Shown in pieces: positions 52,419 through 62,568 of a stretch of 64,000 nucleotides of DNA. Source of the stretch: Streptomyces griseus subsp. griseus. Its GTDB lineage: Bacteria > Actinomycetota > Actinomycetes > Streptomycetales > Streptomycetaceae. The first letter of the stretch is position 1; each line of letters begins with the position of its first letter. Made by a program: the position numbers and the translations under genes. The DNA lies in NCBI RefSeq assembly GCF_000720255.1, contig NZ_JOJE01000001.1, forward strand, positions 709,270 through 773,269, read 5' to 3'. The notes below the pieces were generated by a model that was not told the DNA's origin, made no database searches, and saw only the letters and a program-made list of their open reading frames with translations.

Positions 52419-52847
52419 ATGCCCGCGCCACGGCAACGCCGCTTCCCGCGCTCGCGCACCTCCGTGCGCGACGCCCGGGAATTCGCCGTCCAGGTCCTCG
52501 GGGACTGGGGCTGCACCGACCGGCTGGACGACATACGGCTCTGCGTCTCGGAACTCGCCACCAACGCCCTGCTGCACGGAGCGCCCCCGGGCCGGGAGTA
52601 CTGCGTGAACCTCTCCCTCGACGGCACGGTGATCCGCCTCGAGGTCCGCGACACCGGCGACGGCGCCCTCACCGTCCGAAGTCCGCTGCCCGAGCCACGG
52701 CTTGACGAGTGCTCAGGGCGCGGTCTGCTTCTGGCGCGGGAACTGGCCGACGACTTCGGCGTGACCGAGCACGTGGTCGGCAAGACGGTCTGGGCGACGT
52801 TCAAGACGGCTCATGTGCCATGCCAGTTGGCCGAAAACGATTGGTGA
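52419..52847 (+). CDS. Anti-sigma-factor-type ATP-binding protein (HATPase_c)
   Basis: ATG 52419 gives 142 residues (RQRRFPRSRTSVRDAREFA). The GHKL ATPase motifs are present: LCVSELATNALLHGAPP (N-box with Asn), LEVRDTGDGAL (D/G1-box, DxGxG-like) and GRGLLLARELADDFG (G2). These are the small RsbW-like/histidine kinase-like ATPases, many in Streptomyces, that often act as anti-sigma factors or developmental regulators. It is divergent from the UTRA gene and followed by a convergent zinc-ribbon protein gene. Confidence 0.93.
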   Translation: MPAPRQRRFPRSRTSVRDAREFAVQVLGDWGCTDRLDDIRLCVSELATNALLHGAPPGREYCVNLSLDGTVIRLEVRDTGDGALTVRSPLPEPRLDECSGRGLLLARELADDFGVTEHVVGKTVWATFKTAHVPCQLAENDW

Positions 52848-52868
52848 GTCGCGTCGCGGGCCAGGACG

Positions 52869-53642
52869 CTAGGTGCACCACCACAAGAAGCGGTTGCAGG
52901 TCTCCGAAGGTGAAGGGTCGGGGTCCGGCCTGGACGTGGTCGGGGCGGAGGTGGGGGCGGTCGTCGCGGTGGGGGTCGCCGCCGGGGGTGTCGGCGGAGT
53001 GCTGGACCGCGGGGGTCCGGTCGCCGACCGGTCGTCCTTGCCCTTGTCGTCGTCGGGCTTGCCCGACTCGCTCTGCGACGGGGACGCGGAGGCCGAAGCG
53101 GAATCCGAGGCCTCCGGGGAGGCCGACGTCGAACTCCTGTTCCCGCCCTTGCCTTTGGAGGCGTCCGCCGGCCGTGCCGTCTCCCCCGCCTCCGCCGAGG
53201 TTCCGCCCTCCGCCGAGGCATCCCCGGCACTCGCCTCCTTCGGATGCGAGCCCGGCGCGTCCATGCCCAGTTCCGCGAGGCTCAGACCGCCCGCCGCCAG
53301 GACGAAGCCCGCCGCCACCAGCAGGGCGCGGCGACGGCGTCTGCGGTGCGCGGCCGCCTTGCGGTCGCGCCGGCTCGCCCCCGCTCCGGTCGGCCCGGTC
53401 GACTCCTCGACGGCCTCCCGCCCGCGCCCCCGGCCACGGCGCCTGGCGGCCCTCCCGCGCGGCTCATCCTCCTCACCATGGGCGCCCTCGTCGTCACCGT
53501 ACGGCTCATGCGGCTCGTCGGCGGCGGTCGGCGGCACGTCCGCCTCCCGCGCGTACGCGTGGAGAGAATCCGCTGAGGCGCCGCAGCCCGGGCAGGCGAG
53601 GGCGCCGTTGAGGTGCCGTCGGCACGGGTGGCAGTAGTCCAT
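52869..53642 (-). CDS. Zinc-ribbon, single-TM protein with Ser/Pro-rich exported tail
   Basis: The 257-residue protein begins with a zinc ribbon (MDYCHPCRRHLNGALACPGCG, two CxxC knuckles), then a low-complexity acidic/Arg-rich cytosolic segment and one transmembrane helix (RALLVAAGFVLAAGGLSLAEL, about residues 108-128). Beyond it lies a long Ser/Ala/Pro/Thr-rich extracellular tail (SSTSASPEASDSASASASP) ending in an odd Cys/Trp motif ETCNRFLWWCT. It matches the Streptomyces SCO2400-type family; function unknown. Structure suggests a metal- or redox-sensing cytosolic head joined to a surface stalk. It faces the ATP-binding gene and is divergent from the dehydratase. Confidence 0.75.
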   Translation of the reverse strand: MDYCHPCRRHLNGALACPGCGASADSLHAYAREADVPPTAADEPHEPYGDDEGAHGEEDEPRGRAARRRGRGRGREAVEESTGPTGAGASRRDRKAAAHRRRRRRALLVAAGFVLAAGGLSLAELGMDAPGSHPKEASAGDASAEGGTSAEAGETARPADASKGKGGNRSSTSASPEASDSASASASPSQSESGKPDDDKGKDDRSATGPPRSSTPPTPPAATPTATTAPTSAPTTSRPDPDPSPSETCNRFLWWCT

Positions 53643-53863
53643 GACGCGGGAAGAGTAAGTTCCGGCCGTGTGACGTTCCTAGGGTCCCCTGTGAAAGTTA
53701 TGTGGGAAACCGGCCGTTCCAGCGCGGCCCCGGAAGAAAACCGCCCACCATTCCAGGCCAACTTGCGGCTTCCACCGGTAACCGCGACATCGCCACCCGT
53801 TCTCCCCAAGATCGTCGCGAAACCGGCCGGCGGAACTGTCGAAACCGTTATGTGTGCCACCCA

Positions 53864-53893
53864 TTGACACTCAAGGCGCCGCATCCTTACTGT
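53864..53893 (+). promoter_or_regulatory. Promoter of the dehydratase operon
   Basis: TTGACA (53864-53869) and TACTGT (53888-53893) are separated by 18 nt, a near-consensus vegetative promoter. The operator-like motif follows 9 nt later, in a position to block transcription. Confidence 0.65.
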
Positions 53894-53902
53894 CTGCCCA
53901 GC

Positions 53903-53934
53903 ATTTCGAACGTGTGACGAAATCTCGAACACGA
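53903..53934 (+). promoter_or_regulatory. Operator-like motif, copy 1
   Basis: ATTTCG-N9-CGAAAT is an inverted repeat overlapping CGAAATCTCGAACACGA (53918-53934), which matches 56235-56251 at 16 of 17 bases. It lies 60 nt before the dehydratase start, just downstream of its promoter, as expected for a repressor site. Confidence 0.7.
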
Positions 53935-53993
53935 CGAGACGCAACCACTCGAGCCGAAGTACGCTACCGACGAAGCAGCAAGGGGCAACTGCC

Positions 53994-55151
53994 GTGCGCA
54001 TCACTGGAATCAGCACACACGTGGTCGGGACGCCGTGGCGCAACCTGACGTACGTCCAGGTGCACACCGACGAGGGCATCAGCGGAGTCGGCGAGACCCG
54101 GATGCTGGGCCACACCGACGCGCTGCTCGGTTACCTGCGGGAAGCCGAGCAGAACCACATTCTCGGTTCGGACCCGTTCGCTGTCGAGGACCTCGTCAAG
54201 CGGATGAAGTACGGCGACTACGGCCGCGCGGGCGAGATCGTGATGTCCGGCATCGCCGTCATCGAGATGGCCTGCTGGGACATCAAGGGCAAGGCCCTCG
54301 GCGTGCCGGTCTGGCAGCTGCTGGGCGGCAAGGTCACCGACAAGGTCAAGGCCTACGCCAACGGCTGGTACACCACCGAGCGGACCCCGGAGGCCTACCA
54401 CAAGGCCGCCCGCGGGGTCATGGAGCGCGGCTACAAGGCGCTCAAGATCGACCCCTTCGGCACCGGTCACTTCGAGCTCGACCACGAGCAGAGCCTGTAC
54501 GCCGTCTCCCTCATCGAGGCCGTCCGCGACGCCATCGGCCCGGACGCCGAGCTGATGCTCGAGATGCACGGCCGTTTCTCCCCGGCCACCGCGGTCCGCC
54601 TGGCCAAGGAGCTCGCGCCCTTCAAGCCGGCCTGGCTGGAGGAGCCGGTTCCGCCGGAGAACCTGAAGGCGCTGGAGAAGGTCGCCGCCAAGGTCGACAT
54701 GCCGGTCGCCACCGGTGAGCGCATCCACGACCGCATCGAGTTCCGCGAGCTCTTCGAGAGCCAGGCCGTGGACATCATCCAGCCCGACGTCGGCCACATC
54801 GGCGGCATCTGGGAGACCCGCAAGCTCGCCGCGACCGCGGAGACCCACTACATGCTGGTGGCCCCGCACAACGTGGGTGGCCCGGTGCTGACCGCCGCCT
54901 CCCTCCAGGTCGGCTTCACCGCGCCGAACTTCAAGATCCTGGAGCACTTCAACGACTTCGCGGACGCCGACATCAAGAAGGTGATCAAGGGCGCGCCGCA
55001 GGTCGTGGACGGCTACTTCCACCTCTCCGAGGCGCCGGGTCTCGGCGTTGAGCTGGATGTCGACGCGGCGGCCGAGTTCCCGCAGCAGCAGGCCCGTTTC
55101 GACCTGTGGGCCGAGGGCTGGGAGCAGCGCAAGCCGAAGGGCACCAAGTGA
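53994..55151 (+). CDS. Enolase-superfamily sugar-acid dehydratase (galactonate/mannonate type)
   Basis: GTG 53994 with AAGGGGC upstream gives 385 residues. It is a mandelate racemase/muconate lactonising enzyme type member: N-terminal capping domain (MRITGISTHVVGT) and barrel with ALKIDPFG, ELMLEMHGRF (first metal ligand and His), WLEEPVPPEN and ATGERIHDR (second and third metal ligands) and LVAPHNVGGP (base His). This arrangement dehydrates aldonic acids such as galactonate. Its stop overlaps the dehydrogenase start by 4 nt. Next to a monosaccharide importer, it probably handles oxidised hexose or pentose acids. Confidence 0.9.
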   Translation: MRITGISTHVVGTPWRNLTYVQVHTDEGISGVGETRMLGHTDALLGYLREAEQNHILGSDPFAVEDLVKRMKYGDYGRAGEIVMSGIAVIEMACWDIKGKALGVPVWQLLGGKVTDKVKAYANGWYTTERTPEAYHKAARGVMERGYKALKIDPFGTGHFELDHEQSLYAVSLIEAVRDAIGPDAELMLEMHGRFSPATAVRLAKELAPFKPAWLEEPVPPENLKALEKVAAKVDMPVATGERIHDRIEFRELFESQAVDIIQPDVGHIGGIWETRKLAATAETHYMLVAPHNVGGPVLTAASLQVGFTAPNFKILEHFNDFADADIKKVIKGAPQVVDGYFHLSEAPGLGVELDVDAAAEFPQQQARFDLWAEGWEQRKPKGTK

Positions 55152-56152
55152 GCACGGCTGTCGTGATCGAGGCGCCGGGTGAACACCGGCTCACCTCTCA
55201 CGAGCCCCGGCAGCCGGGGGCCGGTGAGGCCCTGGTCCGGGTGCACGCCGTCGGCATCTGCGGAAGTGACCGCGAGGTCTACCAGGGCAACCGGCCCGAG
55301 GGCTACGTCCGCTATCCGCTGACCCCCGGCCACGAGTGGTCCGGGACGGTGGAGGCGGTCGGCGCCGGGGTCCCCGACTCGCTGGTCGGCCGCAAGGTCG
55401 TCGGCGAGGGCTTCCGCAACTGCCAGGTGTGCGACCGCTGCCACGCGGGCGAGACGACCCTGTGCACGGCCGGGTACGAGGAGACGGGCTTCACACAGCC
55501 CGGAGCGATGGCGACCACGCTCACCCTCCCCGCCCGGCTGCTGCACGCCCTGCCGGACGACGCCGACCTGTCCGCCGCCGCCCTGCTGGAGCCGGCGGCC
55601 TGCATCGCGGCCGCCGCGATCAAGGCCAACGCGCGCCCCGGTGAGCGGGTCGCGGTGGTCGGCACCGGCACGCTCGGCATGTTCGCCGTGCAGTTCCTGA
55701 AGGCGGGCTCCCCGGCCGAGTTGCTCGTGGTCGGCACCCGGGGCGACCGGGAGGCGCTCTCGCGCCAGTACGGGGCCACCGACTTCCGTACCCGCGACCA
55801 GGAGCTCCCCGACGACTTCGACGTGGTGATCGAGACCGCCGGGTCCGCGTCCGCCGCGCGGACCTCCGCCGCCCTCCTCAGGCGGGGCGGCCGGCTGGTC
55901 CTCACGGGCATCCCGGCGTCGGGCGCCGAGGGCCTCGACCCCACCGACCTGGTCGTACGGCAGCTGGAGGTGCACACGGTCTTCGGCGCGCCGCCGGACG
56001 CCTGGGCGCACACCGTGCGCGTCTTCGCCGCCGGTCTGCTCGATCCGAAGCCGCTGATCACGCACGAGCTGCCGCTCGCCGAGTTCTCGCAGGCCATCGA
56101 TCTGGTGGGGTCCGGCGATCCGAAGGTCGGCAAGGTCCTGCTCCACCCATAG
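55148..56152 (+). CDS. Zinc-dependent alcohol/polyol dehydrogenase (MDR)
   Basis: GTG 55148 overlaps the dehydratase stop (GTGA), showing translational coupling; 334 residues. Catalytic zinc ligands: Cys in GICGSDREV, and GHEWSGTVEAVG; the structural zinc loop is reduced to CQVCDRCHAGETTLC. The cofactor loop reads VAVVGTGTLGMFAVQFLKAG. It resembles threonine/sorbitol dehydrogenase relatives and should oxidise a polyol or sugar acid with NAD(P)+. It belongs with the dehydratase and U32-like protein in one pathway. Confidence 0.9.
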   Translation: MSTAVVIEAPGEHRLTSHEPRQPGAGEALVRVHAVGICGSDREVYQGNRPEGYVRYPLTPGHEWSGTVEAVGAGVPDSLVGRKVVGEGFRNCQVCDRCHAGETTLCTAGYEETGFTQPGAMATTLTLPARLLHALPDDADLSAAALLEPAACIAAAAIKANARPGERVAVVGTGTLGMFAVQFLKAGSPAELLVVGTRGDREALSRQYGATDFRTRDQELPDDFDVVIETAGSASAARTSAALLRRGGRLVLTGIPASGAEGLDPTDLVVRQLEVHTVFGAPPDAWAHTVRVFAAGLLDPKPLITHELPLAEFSQAIDLVGSGDPKVGKVLLHP

Positions 56153-56234
56153 ACGTACGCCGGCACGGGGGCAACCTGACGGTCCCCGTGCCGGTGTACC
56201 CCAGACCCGCACGCCTTCCGTCGCGAACCTCCGC

Positions 56235-56251
56235 CGAAATATCGAACACGA
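56235..56251 (+). promoter_or_regulatory. Operator-like motif, copy 2
   Basis: CGAAATATCGAACACGA lies 10 nt before the GTG of the U32-like gene and differs from copy 1 (53918-53934) at one base. Its ribosome site follows directly, so binding would block initiation of this second unit. Confidence 0.7.
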
Positions 56252-56261
56252 AGGACACTCA

Positions 56262-57230
56262 GTGACCGACGCCTCCGCCCCGGCGCCCCGTCGACCCGGT
56301 GAGCAGGCGCTCGCCGCGCTCGGCCTGGGCGCGCCCGACCTCTCCCCCGCCGACGCCTCGCCCCACACCTTCCCCGGTGGCGGCCGCTGGCGCACCGAGA
56401 TCCCCTCGTGCGAGGGGCCCGAAGCACTGGCCGTCGTCCTCAAGGAGGCCTCCCGCCTCGACGTGCCGATCCACCGGATCAGCCAGGGCAGCGGCATCTG
56501 GATGCTGACCGACGCCGAGATCACCGAGATGGTCGAGGCCACCGGTGAACGCGACATCGAGCTCTGCCTGTTCACCGGCCCGCGCGGCACGTGGGACATC
56601 GGTGGTTCGACCCGTACCGACTCGCGCGGCGGCGGACTCAGAGCCCGCGGCCACGACGCCGTGGCCGGCTGTGTGGAAGACGCCGTCCGCGCGACGGAGT
56701 TGGGCGTCAAGTGCCTCCTCGTCGCCGACGAGGGCGTGCTGTGGACGCTGCACCGGGCGCGTGCGGCCGGCATCATCCCGGCCGACACCACGCTGAAGGT
56801 GTCGGCCCTCATCGGTCCGGTCAACCCGGCGGCGTACGCGGTGTACGAGCGTCTCGGCGGCGACTCGATCAATGTGCCCAGCGATCTGACGCTCGATCAC
56901 CTCACCGAGATCCGACGGGTTTCGGGCGCTCCCATGGACATGTACATTGAGGCGCCCGACGACTTGGGCGGCTACATCCGGATGTACGAGGTCGCCGAGC
57001 TGATTCGCCGCGGTGCGCCGCTGTACCTGAAGTTCGGCCTGTCCAAGGCTCCGGGGATCTACCCGTACGGTCACCACCTGCGGGATCTGACGCTCTCCAC
57101 GGCCAAGGAGCGGGTGCGGCGCGGCCGGCTCGCGCTGGACCTTCTGGAGCGGCACGGAGCGGCGGGCGACATGGCTCCGCTCGGCTCCCGGCTGCCCGGC
57201 GAACTGAACAGGTTCGACATCGGGTCATAA
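56262..57230 (+). CDS. U32-like TIM-barrel protein
   Basis: GTG 56262 gives 322 residues. The chain ([120 protein letters not shown]) resembles proteins annotated as peptidase U32, a TIM-barrel family that mostly hydroxylates tRNA or ubiquinone precursors. Members in sugar operons are uncharacterised. Cytoplasmic. The operator-like motif in front and its own leader of 109 nt after the dehydrogenase indicate separate control. Confidence 0.8.
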   Translation: MTDASAPAPRRPGEQALAALGLGAPDLSPADASPHTFPGGGRWRTEIPSCEGPEALAVVLKEASRLDVPIHRISQGSGIWMLTDAEITEMVEATGERDIELCLFTGPRGTWDIGGSTRTDSRGGGLRARGHDAVAGCVEDAVRATELGVKCLLVADEGVLWTLHRARAAGIIPADTTLKVSALIGPVNPAAYAVYERLGGDSINVPSDLTLDHLTEIRRVSGAPMDMYIEAPDDLGGYIRMYEVAELIRRGAPLYLKFGLSKAPGIYPYGHHLRDLTLSTAKERVRRGRLALDLLERHGAAGDMAPLGSRLPGELNRFDIGS

Positions 57231-57379
57231 CGTTCCGGAAACCTCGCTTCACAGAAGCTGACACAGGCGCGCAGAATCCCACACATCTATCTGTTCGGTG
57301 TTCCCGGCACCTGACCCCGCCGGGAGTGTCCTCGCCTCCGCGAGACCGACCCCTGCACGAAACATCAAGGATGATGACC

Positions 57380-58486
57380 ATGCGTAACCGCAGAGCCGCT
57401 CTCGCCGCCGTTGCCGGAGCCGCCTCCCTCGCCCTCACCCTGTCCGCCTGCGGCCAGAACAGCGAAGGCGGCGCCAAGGAGGACAAGGGCAGCGCCAAGG
57501 GCGGGACCATCGGCATCGCGATGCCGACCAAGTCGTCCGAGCGCTGGATCTCCGACGGCAAGAACGTCGTCAAGGACCTCGAGGCCAAGGGCTACAAGAC
57601 CAAGCTCGTCTACGGCGAGGACGACCCCGACCAGCAGGTCTCGCAGATCGAGAACCTGATCACCCAGGGCGTCAAGGCCCTCGTGGTCGCGGCCATCGAC
57701 AACAAGTCCCTGAACAACGTTCTCCAGCAGGCCGCCGACGCCAAGATCCCGGTCATCTCCTACGACCGCCTGATCCTCGGCACGCCGAACGTCGACTACT
57801 ACGCGTCCTTCGACAACGAGAAGGTCGGCCAGCTCCAGGCCAACTACATCGTCGACAAGCTCGGCCTGAAGAACGGCAAGGGTCCGTTCAACATCGAGCT
57901 CTTCGCCGGCTCCAACGACGACAACAACACGAAGTACTTCTTCGGCGGCGCGATGAGCGTCCTGAAGCCGTACATCGACAGCAAGAAGCTCGTCGTCCAG
58001 TCCGGCCAGACCAACATGACCCAGGTCACCACCCTGCGCTGGGACGGCGCCACCGCCCAGCGGCGCATGGACGACATCCTGACCAAGTCGTACAAGAGCA
58101 AGAAGGTCGACGCGGTCCTGTCGCCGTACGACGGCATCTCCATCGGCATCCTGTCGGCGCTGAAGTCGGACGGCTACGGCTCCGGCAACAAGCCGCTGCC
58201 GGTCATCACCGGCCAGGACGCCGAGCTCGCCTCGGTGAAGTCGATCATCGCGGGCCAGCAGACGCAGACCGTCTACAAGGACCTGCGCAAGCTCGCCGAG
58301 GTCGCCTCGACGATGGTGGACGACGCCCTCAACGGCAAGAAGCCCGAGGTCAACGACACCAAGACCTACGACAACGGCAAGAAGGTCGTCCCCGCCTACC
58401 TGCTGCAGCCGGTGAGCGTCGACAAGACCAACTACCAGAAGGTGCTCGTCGACGGCGGTTACTACACGGCGGACCAGCTCAAGTAA
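57380..58486 (+). CDS. chvE: Multiple-monosaccharide ABC transporter, substrate-binding lipoprotein
   Basis: ATG 57380 (8 nt after AAGGA; ATGs at 57371 and 57374 are possible) gives 368 residues. The lipobox is LTLSACGQN. It belongs to the periplasmic sugar-binding (RbsB/XylF/ChvE) family: [57 protein letters not shown] and [19 protein letters not shown]. ChvE-type proteins bind D-xylose, glucose, galactose and arabinose. It is followed 43 nt on by the ATPase and then the permease, a complete importer. Confidence 0.93.
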   Translation: MRNRRAALAAVAGAASLALTLSACGQNSEGGAKEDKGSAKGGTIGIAMPTKSSERWISDGKNVVKDLEAKGYKTKLVYGEDDPDQQVSQIENLITQGVKALVVAAIDNKSLNNVLQQAADAKIPVISYDRLILGTPNVDYYASFDNEKVGQLQANYIVDKLGLKNGKGPFNIELFAGSNDDNNTKYFFGGAMSVLKPYIDSKKLVVQSGQTNMTQVTTLRWDGATAQRRMDDILTKSYKSKKVDAVLSPYDGISIGILSALKSDGYGSGNKPLPVITGQDAELASVKSIIAGQQTQTVYKDLRKLAEVASTMVDDALNGKKPEVNDTKTYDNGKKVVPAYLLQPVSVDKTNYQKVLVDGGYYTADQLK

Positions 58487-58529
58487 TCCGTCGATCGCCG
58501 TCAACACACACTGATTGGAAGGCACGACC

Positions 58530-60076
<1,547 letters not shown>

Positions 60077-60080
<4 letters not shown>

Positions 60081-61324
60081 GCACCGACGTGACCGACAAG
60101 AGCCCGGCCGCCGCGCCGCCCGGCAAGAGCGGCGGATCCGCCGCCGACGGCGGTCTGCTCCAGCTGGTGCTGGACGGTCTGCGCCGCAACATGCGCCAGT
60201 ACGGCATGCTGATCGCGCTCGGCCTGATCGTGGTCCTGTTCCAGGTGTGGACCGGCGGCGACCTGCTGCTGCCGCGCAACGTCTCCAACCTGGTCCTGCA
60301 GAACAGCTACATCCTGATCCTCGCGATCGGCATGATGCTGGTGATCATCGCGGGTCACATCGACCTGTCGGTCGGTTCACTGACGGCGTTCGTCGGCGCC
60401 TTCGCGGCCGTACTGACCGTGGAACACAAGGTGGCCTGGCCCCTCGCGGTGGTGCTGTGCCTGATCGTGGGCGCCATCGCCGGCTCCGTGCAGGGCTTCC
60501 TGATCGCCTATCTCGGCATACCCTCCTTCATCGTCACCCTCGCGGGCATGCTGCTCTTCCGCGGTATGACGGAGATCTTCCTGGAGGGCCAGACCCTCGG
60601 CCCGTTCCCGGACGGTCTGCAGAAGATGGGCAACGGCTTCCTGCCGGAGGTCGGCCCGAACACGAATTACCACAACATCACGCTGCTGCTGGGCTTCGCC
60701 CTGGTCGCCTTCGTGGTCCTCCAGGAGGTCCGCGACCGCAAGCGCCAGCAGGAGTTCTCGCTGGAGATCCTCCCGCGGAACATCTTCCTGCTGAAGCTCG
60801 TCGCCATCGTCGCCGCGATCCTCACCGTGACCATGCTGCTCGCCAGCTACAAGGGCGCGCCGATCATCCTGATCGTCCTCGGTGTGCTGGTCGTCGGCTA
60901 CGGCTACGTCATGCGCAACGCCGTCTTCGGCCGTCACATCTACGCGATCGGCGGCAACCTGCCGGCGGCGAAGCTGTCCGGTGTGAAGGACAAGAAGGTC
61001 ACCTTCTACGTCTTCCTGAACATGGGCGTCCTCGCGGCCCTCGCGGGCATGGTGGTCGCCGCCCGTCTGAACGCCGCCTCGCCGAAGGCGGGCCTCAACT
61101 TCGAGCTCGAGGCCATCGCCTCGTCGTTCATCGGCGGCGCGTCCATGAGCGGCGGTGTCGGTACGGTCCTCGGCGCGATCATCGGTGGTCTCGTCCTCGG
61201 CGTGCTGAACAACGGCATGAACCTCCTCAGCGTCGGCACCGACTGGCAGCAGGTCATCAAGGGCCTCGCCCTGCTGGCCGCGGTCGGGTTCGACGTGTGG
61301 AACAAGCGCAAGTCCGGTTCCTGA
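60077..61324 (+). CDS. mmsB: Multiple-monosaccharide ABC transporter, permease
   Basis: ATG 60077 overlaps the ATPase stop (ATGA); 415 residues with ten hydrophobic helices. The RbsC/XylH/MmsB-type motifs are present: [58 protein letters not shown] (ATPase-coupling loop), [43 protein letters not shown]. The N-terminus is a soluble Gly/Ala-rich tail. It forms the transmembrane channel of the importer. A U-tract terminator follows. Confidence 0.95.
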
Positions 61325-61332
61325 AACCGGAG

Positions 61333-61367
61333 CGGGCCCCGCCGGAAGGCGGGGCCCGTTTTTCTTT
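61333..61367 (+). terminator. Intrinsic terminator of the importer operon
   Basis: CGGGCCCCGCC (61333-61343) pairs with GGCGGGGCCCG (61348-61358) around GGAA, followed by TTTTTCTTT. The T-tract is rare in this window, making it the clearest canonical intrinsic terminator here. Confidence 0.93.
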
Positions 61368-61398
61368 GTCCGGATTCGTCCGGGGAAGGCGGGAAGTG

Positions 61399-62445
61399 GT
61401 GAAGACGCTCTTCGGTGAGCTCGCCGACGGCACGAAGGTCTCCAGCTGGTCCCTGGAGAACGGCGGGACCCGGCTGAAGGTCCTCGACTACGGCGGGATC
61501 GTCCAGTCCCTGGAGATCCCCGACCGGCACGGGCGGTACGCCAACGTCTCCCTCGGCTTCGACACCGTCGAGGACTACGTCGCCGGCAGCCCCTACTTCG
61601 GCGCGCTGATCGGCCGCTACGGCAACCGCCTCGCCAAGGGCCGGTTCACCCTGGACGGCGAGAGCCACCAGCTGCCCGTCAACGACGGCGAGAACAGCCT
61701 GCACGGCGGCACCGACGGCTTCGACCGGCGCGTCTGGGACGTCGAGCCGTTCACCGACGGCCGGGACGCCGGCCTGCGTCTGCGCCTCACCAGCGCCGAC
61801 GGCGAGATGGGCTACCCGGGCACGCTCGCGGTGCGGGTGACGTACACCCTCACCGGCGACGGCGACTGGCGCATCGACTACGAGGCCACCACCGACAAGC
61901 CCACCGTCGTCAACCTCACCAGTCACGTCTACTGGAACCTCGCCGGCGAGGGCAGCGGCTCGGTCCACGACCACGAACTTCAGATCGCCGCCTCCCGCTA
62001 CCTGCCCGTGGACGCCGGGCTCATCCCCACCGGTGAGTCGGCGGACGTGACGGGCACCCCCTTCGACTTCCGCGAGGCCAAGGCGGTCGGCCGGGACCTG
62101 CGCGTCGCCCACGAGCAGCTGCTGTACTGCAAGGGCGTCGACCACAACTACGTCCTCGACAAGGGCCGCACCGACCGGCCCGAGCACGTCGCCACCCTCC
62201 GCGACCCCGCCTCCGGCCGCACCCTGAGGATCACGACCACCGAGCCGGGCCTGCAGTTCTACTCGGGCAACTTCCTCGACGGCACCCTCGTCGGCAGCGG
62301 CGGCCGCGTCTACCGCCAGGGCGACGCCCTGTGCCTGGAGACCCAGCACTTCCCGGACTCCCCCAACCAGCCGTCGTTCCCGTCGACCGTGCTGCGACCG
62401 GGGCAGACGTACCGCACGACGACGGTCCACACGTTCGGCCGCTGA
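61399..62445 (+). CDS. galM: Aldose 1-epimerase (second copy)
   Basis: GTG 61399 gives 348 residues (GTG 61396 possible; GGGAAGGCGGGAA precedes). The aldose epimerase family signatures are intact: [51 protein letters not shown] (His), [12 protein letters not shown] and [19 protein letters not shown] with catalytic Glu. It supplies the anomer used by downstream sugar enzymes and sits right after the importer. It is a paralogue of the gene at 42943 (same HGG and QHFPDSPN motifs). A hairpin terminates it. Confidence 0.93.
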   Translation: MKTLFGELADGTKVSSWSLENGGTRLKVLDYGGIVQSLEIPDRHGRYANVSLGFDTVEDYVAGSPYFGALIGRYGNRLAKGRFTLDGESHQLPVNDGENSLHGGTDGFDRRVWDVEPFTDGRDAGLRLRLTSADGEMGYPGTLAVRVTYTLTGDGDWRIDYEATTDKPTVVNLTSHVYWNLAGEGSGSVHDHELQIAASRYLPVDAGLIPTGESADVTGTPFDFREAKAVGRDLRVAHEQLLYCKGVDHNYVLDKGRTDRPEHVATLRDPASGRTLRITTTEPGLQFYSGNFLDGTLVGSGGRVYRQGDALCLETQHFPDSPNQPSFPSTVLRPGQTYRTTTVHTFGR

Positions 62446-62482
62446 AAACGCGTTGAACAGCTCCACACCCGCCTCCGTATCC

Positions 62483-62518
62483 ATGGGTGGCCCGCGCTCC
62501 CCCGCGCGGGCCACCCAT
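62483..62518 (+). terminator. Terminator after the second aldose epimerase
   Basis: ATGGGTGGCCCGCG (62483-62496) pairs with CGCGGGCCACCCAT (62505-62518), 14 bp with an 8-nt loop. No T-tract. It ends the epimerase transcript before the aminotransferase gene. Confidence 0.8.
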
Positions 62519-62568
62519 ATTCGACGGGTCCAGCCGTCCCCACCGGACCCGCCCCATACGGAGGTTCC

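Larger units (their letters stand above)
53643..53993. other. Control region upstream of the sugar-acid operon
   Basis: No gene is seen in this 351-bp gap. It contains a good sigma-type promoter (53864-53893) and the shared operator-like motif (53903-53934) described separately; the rest is unremarkable, with the divergent promoter of the zinc-ribbon gene expected at the left end. Confidence 0.7.

Noticed and set aside
60247..61398. Frame joining the epimerase to an upstream Arg/Pro-rich segment
   Set aside because: The upstream part is a shifted reading of the permease gene; an intrinsic terminator lies between the two, so the real start is GTG 61399.
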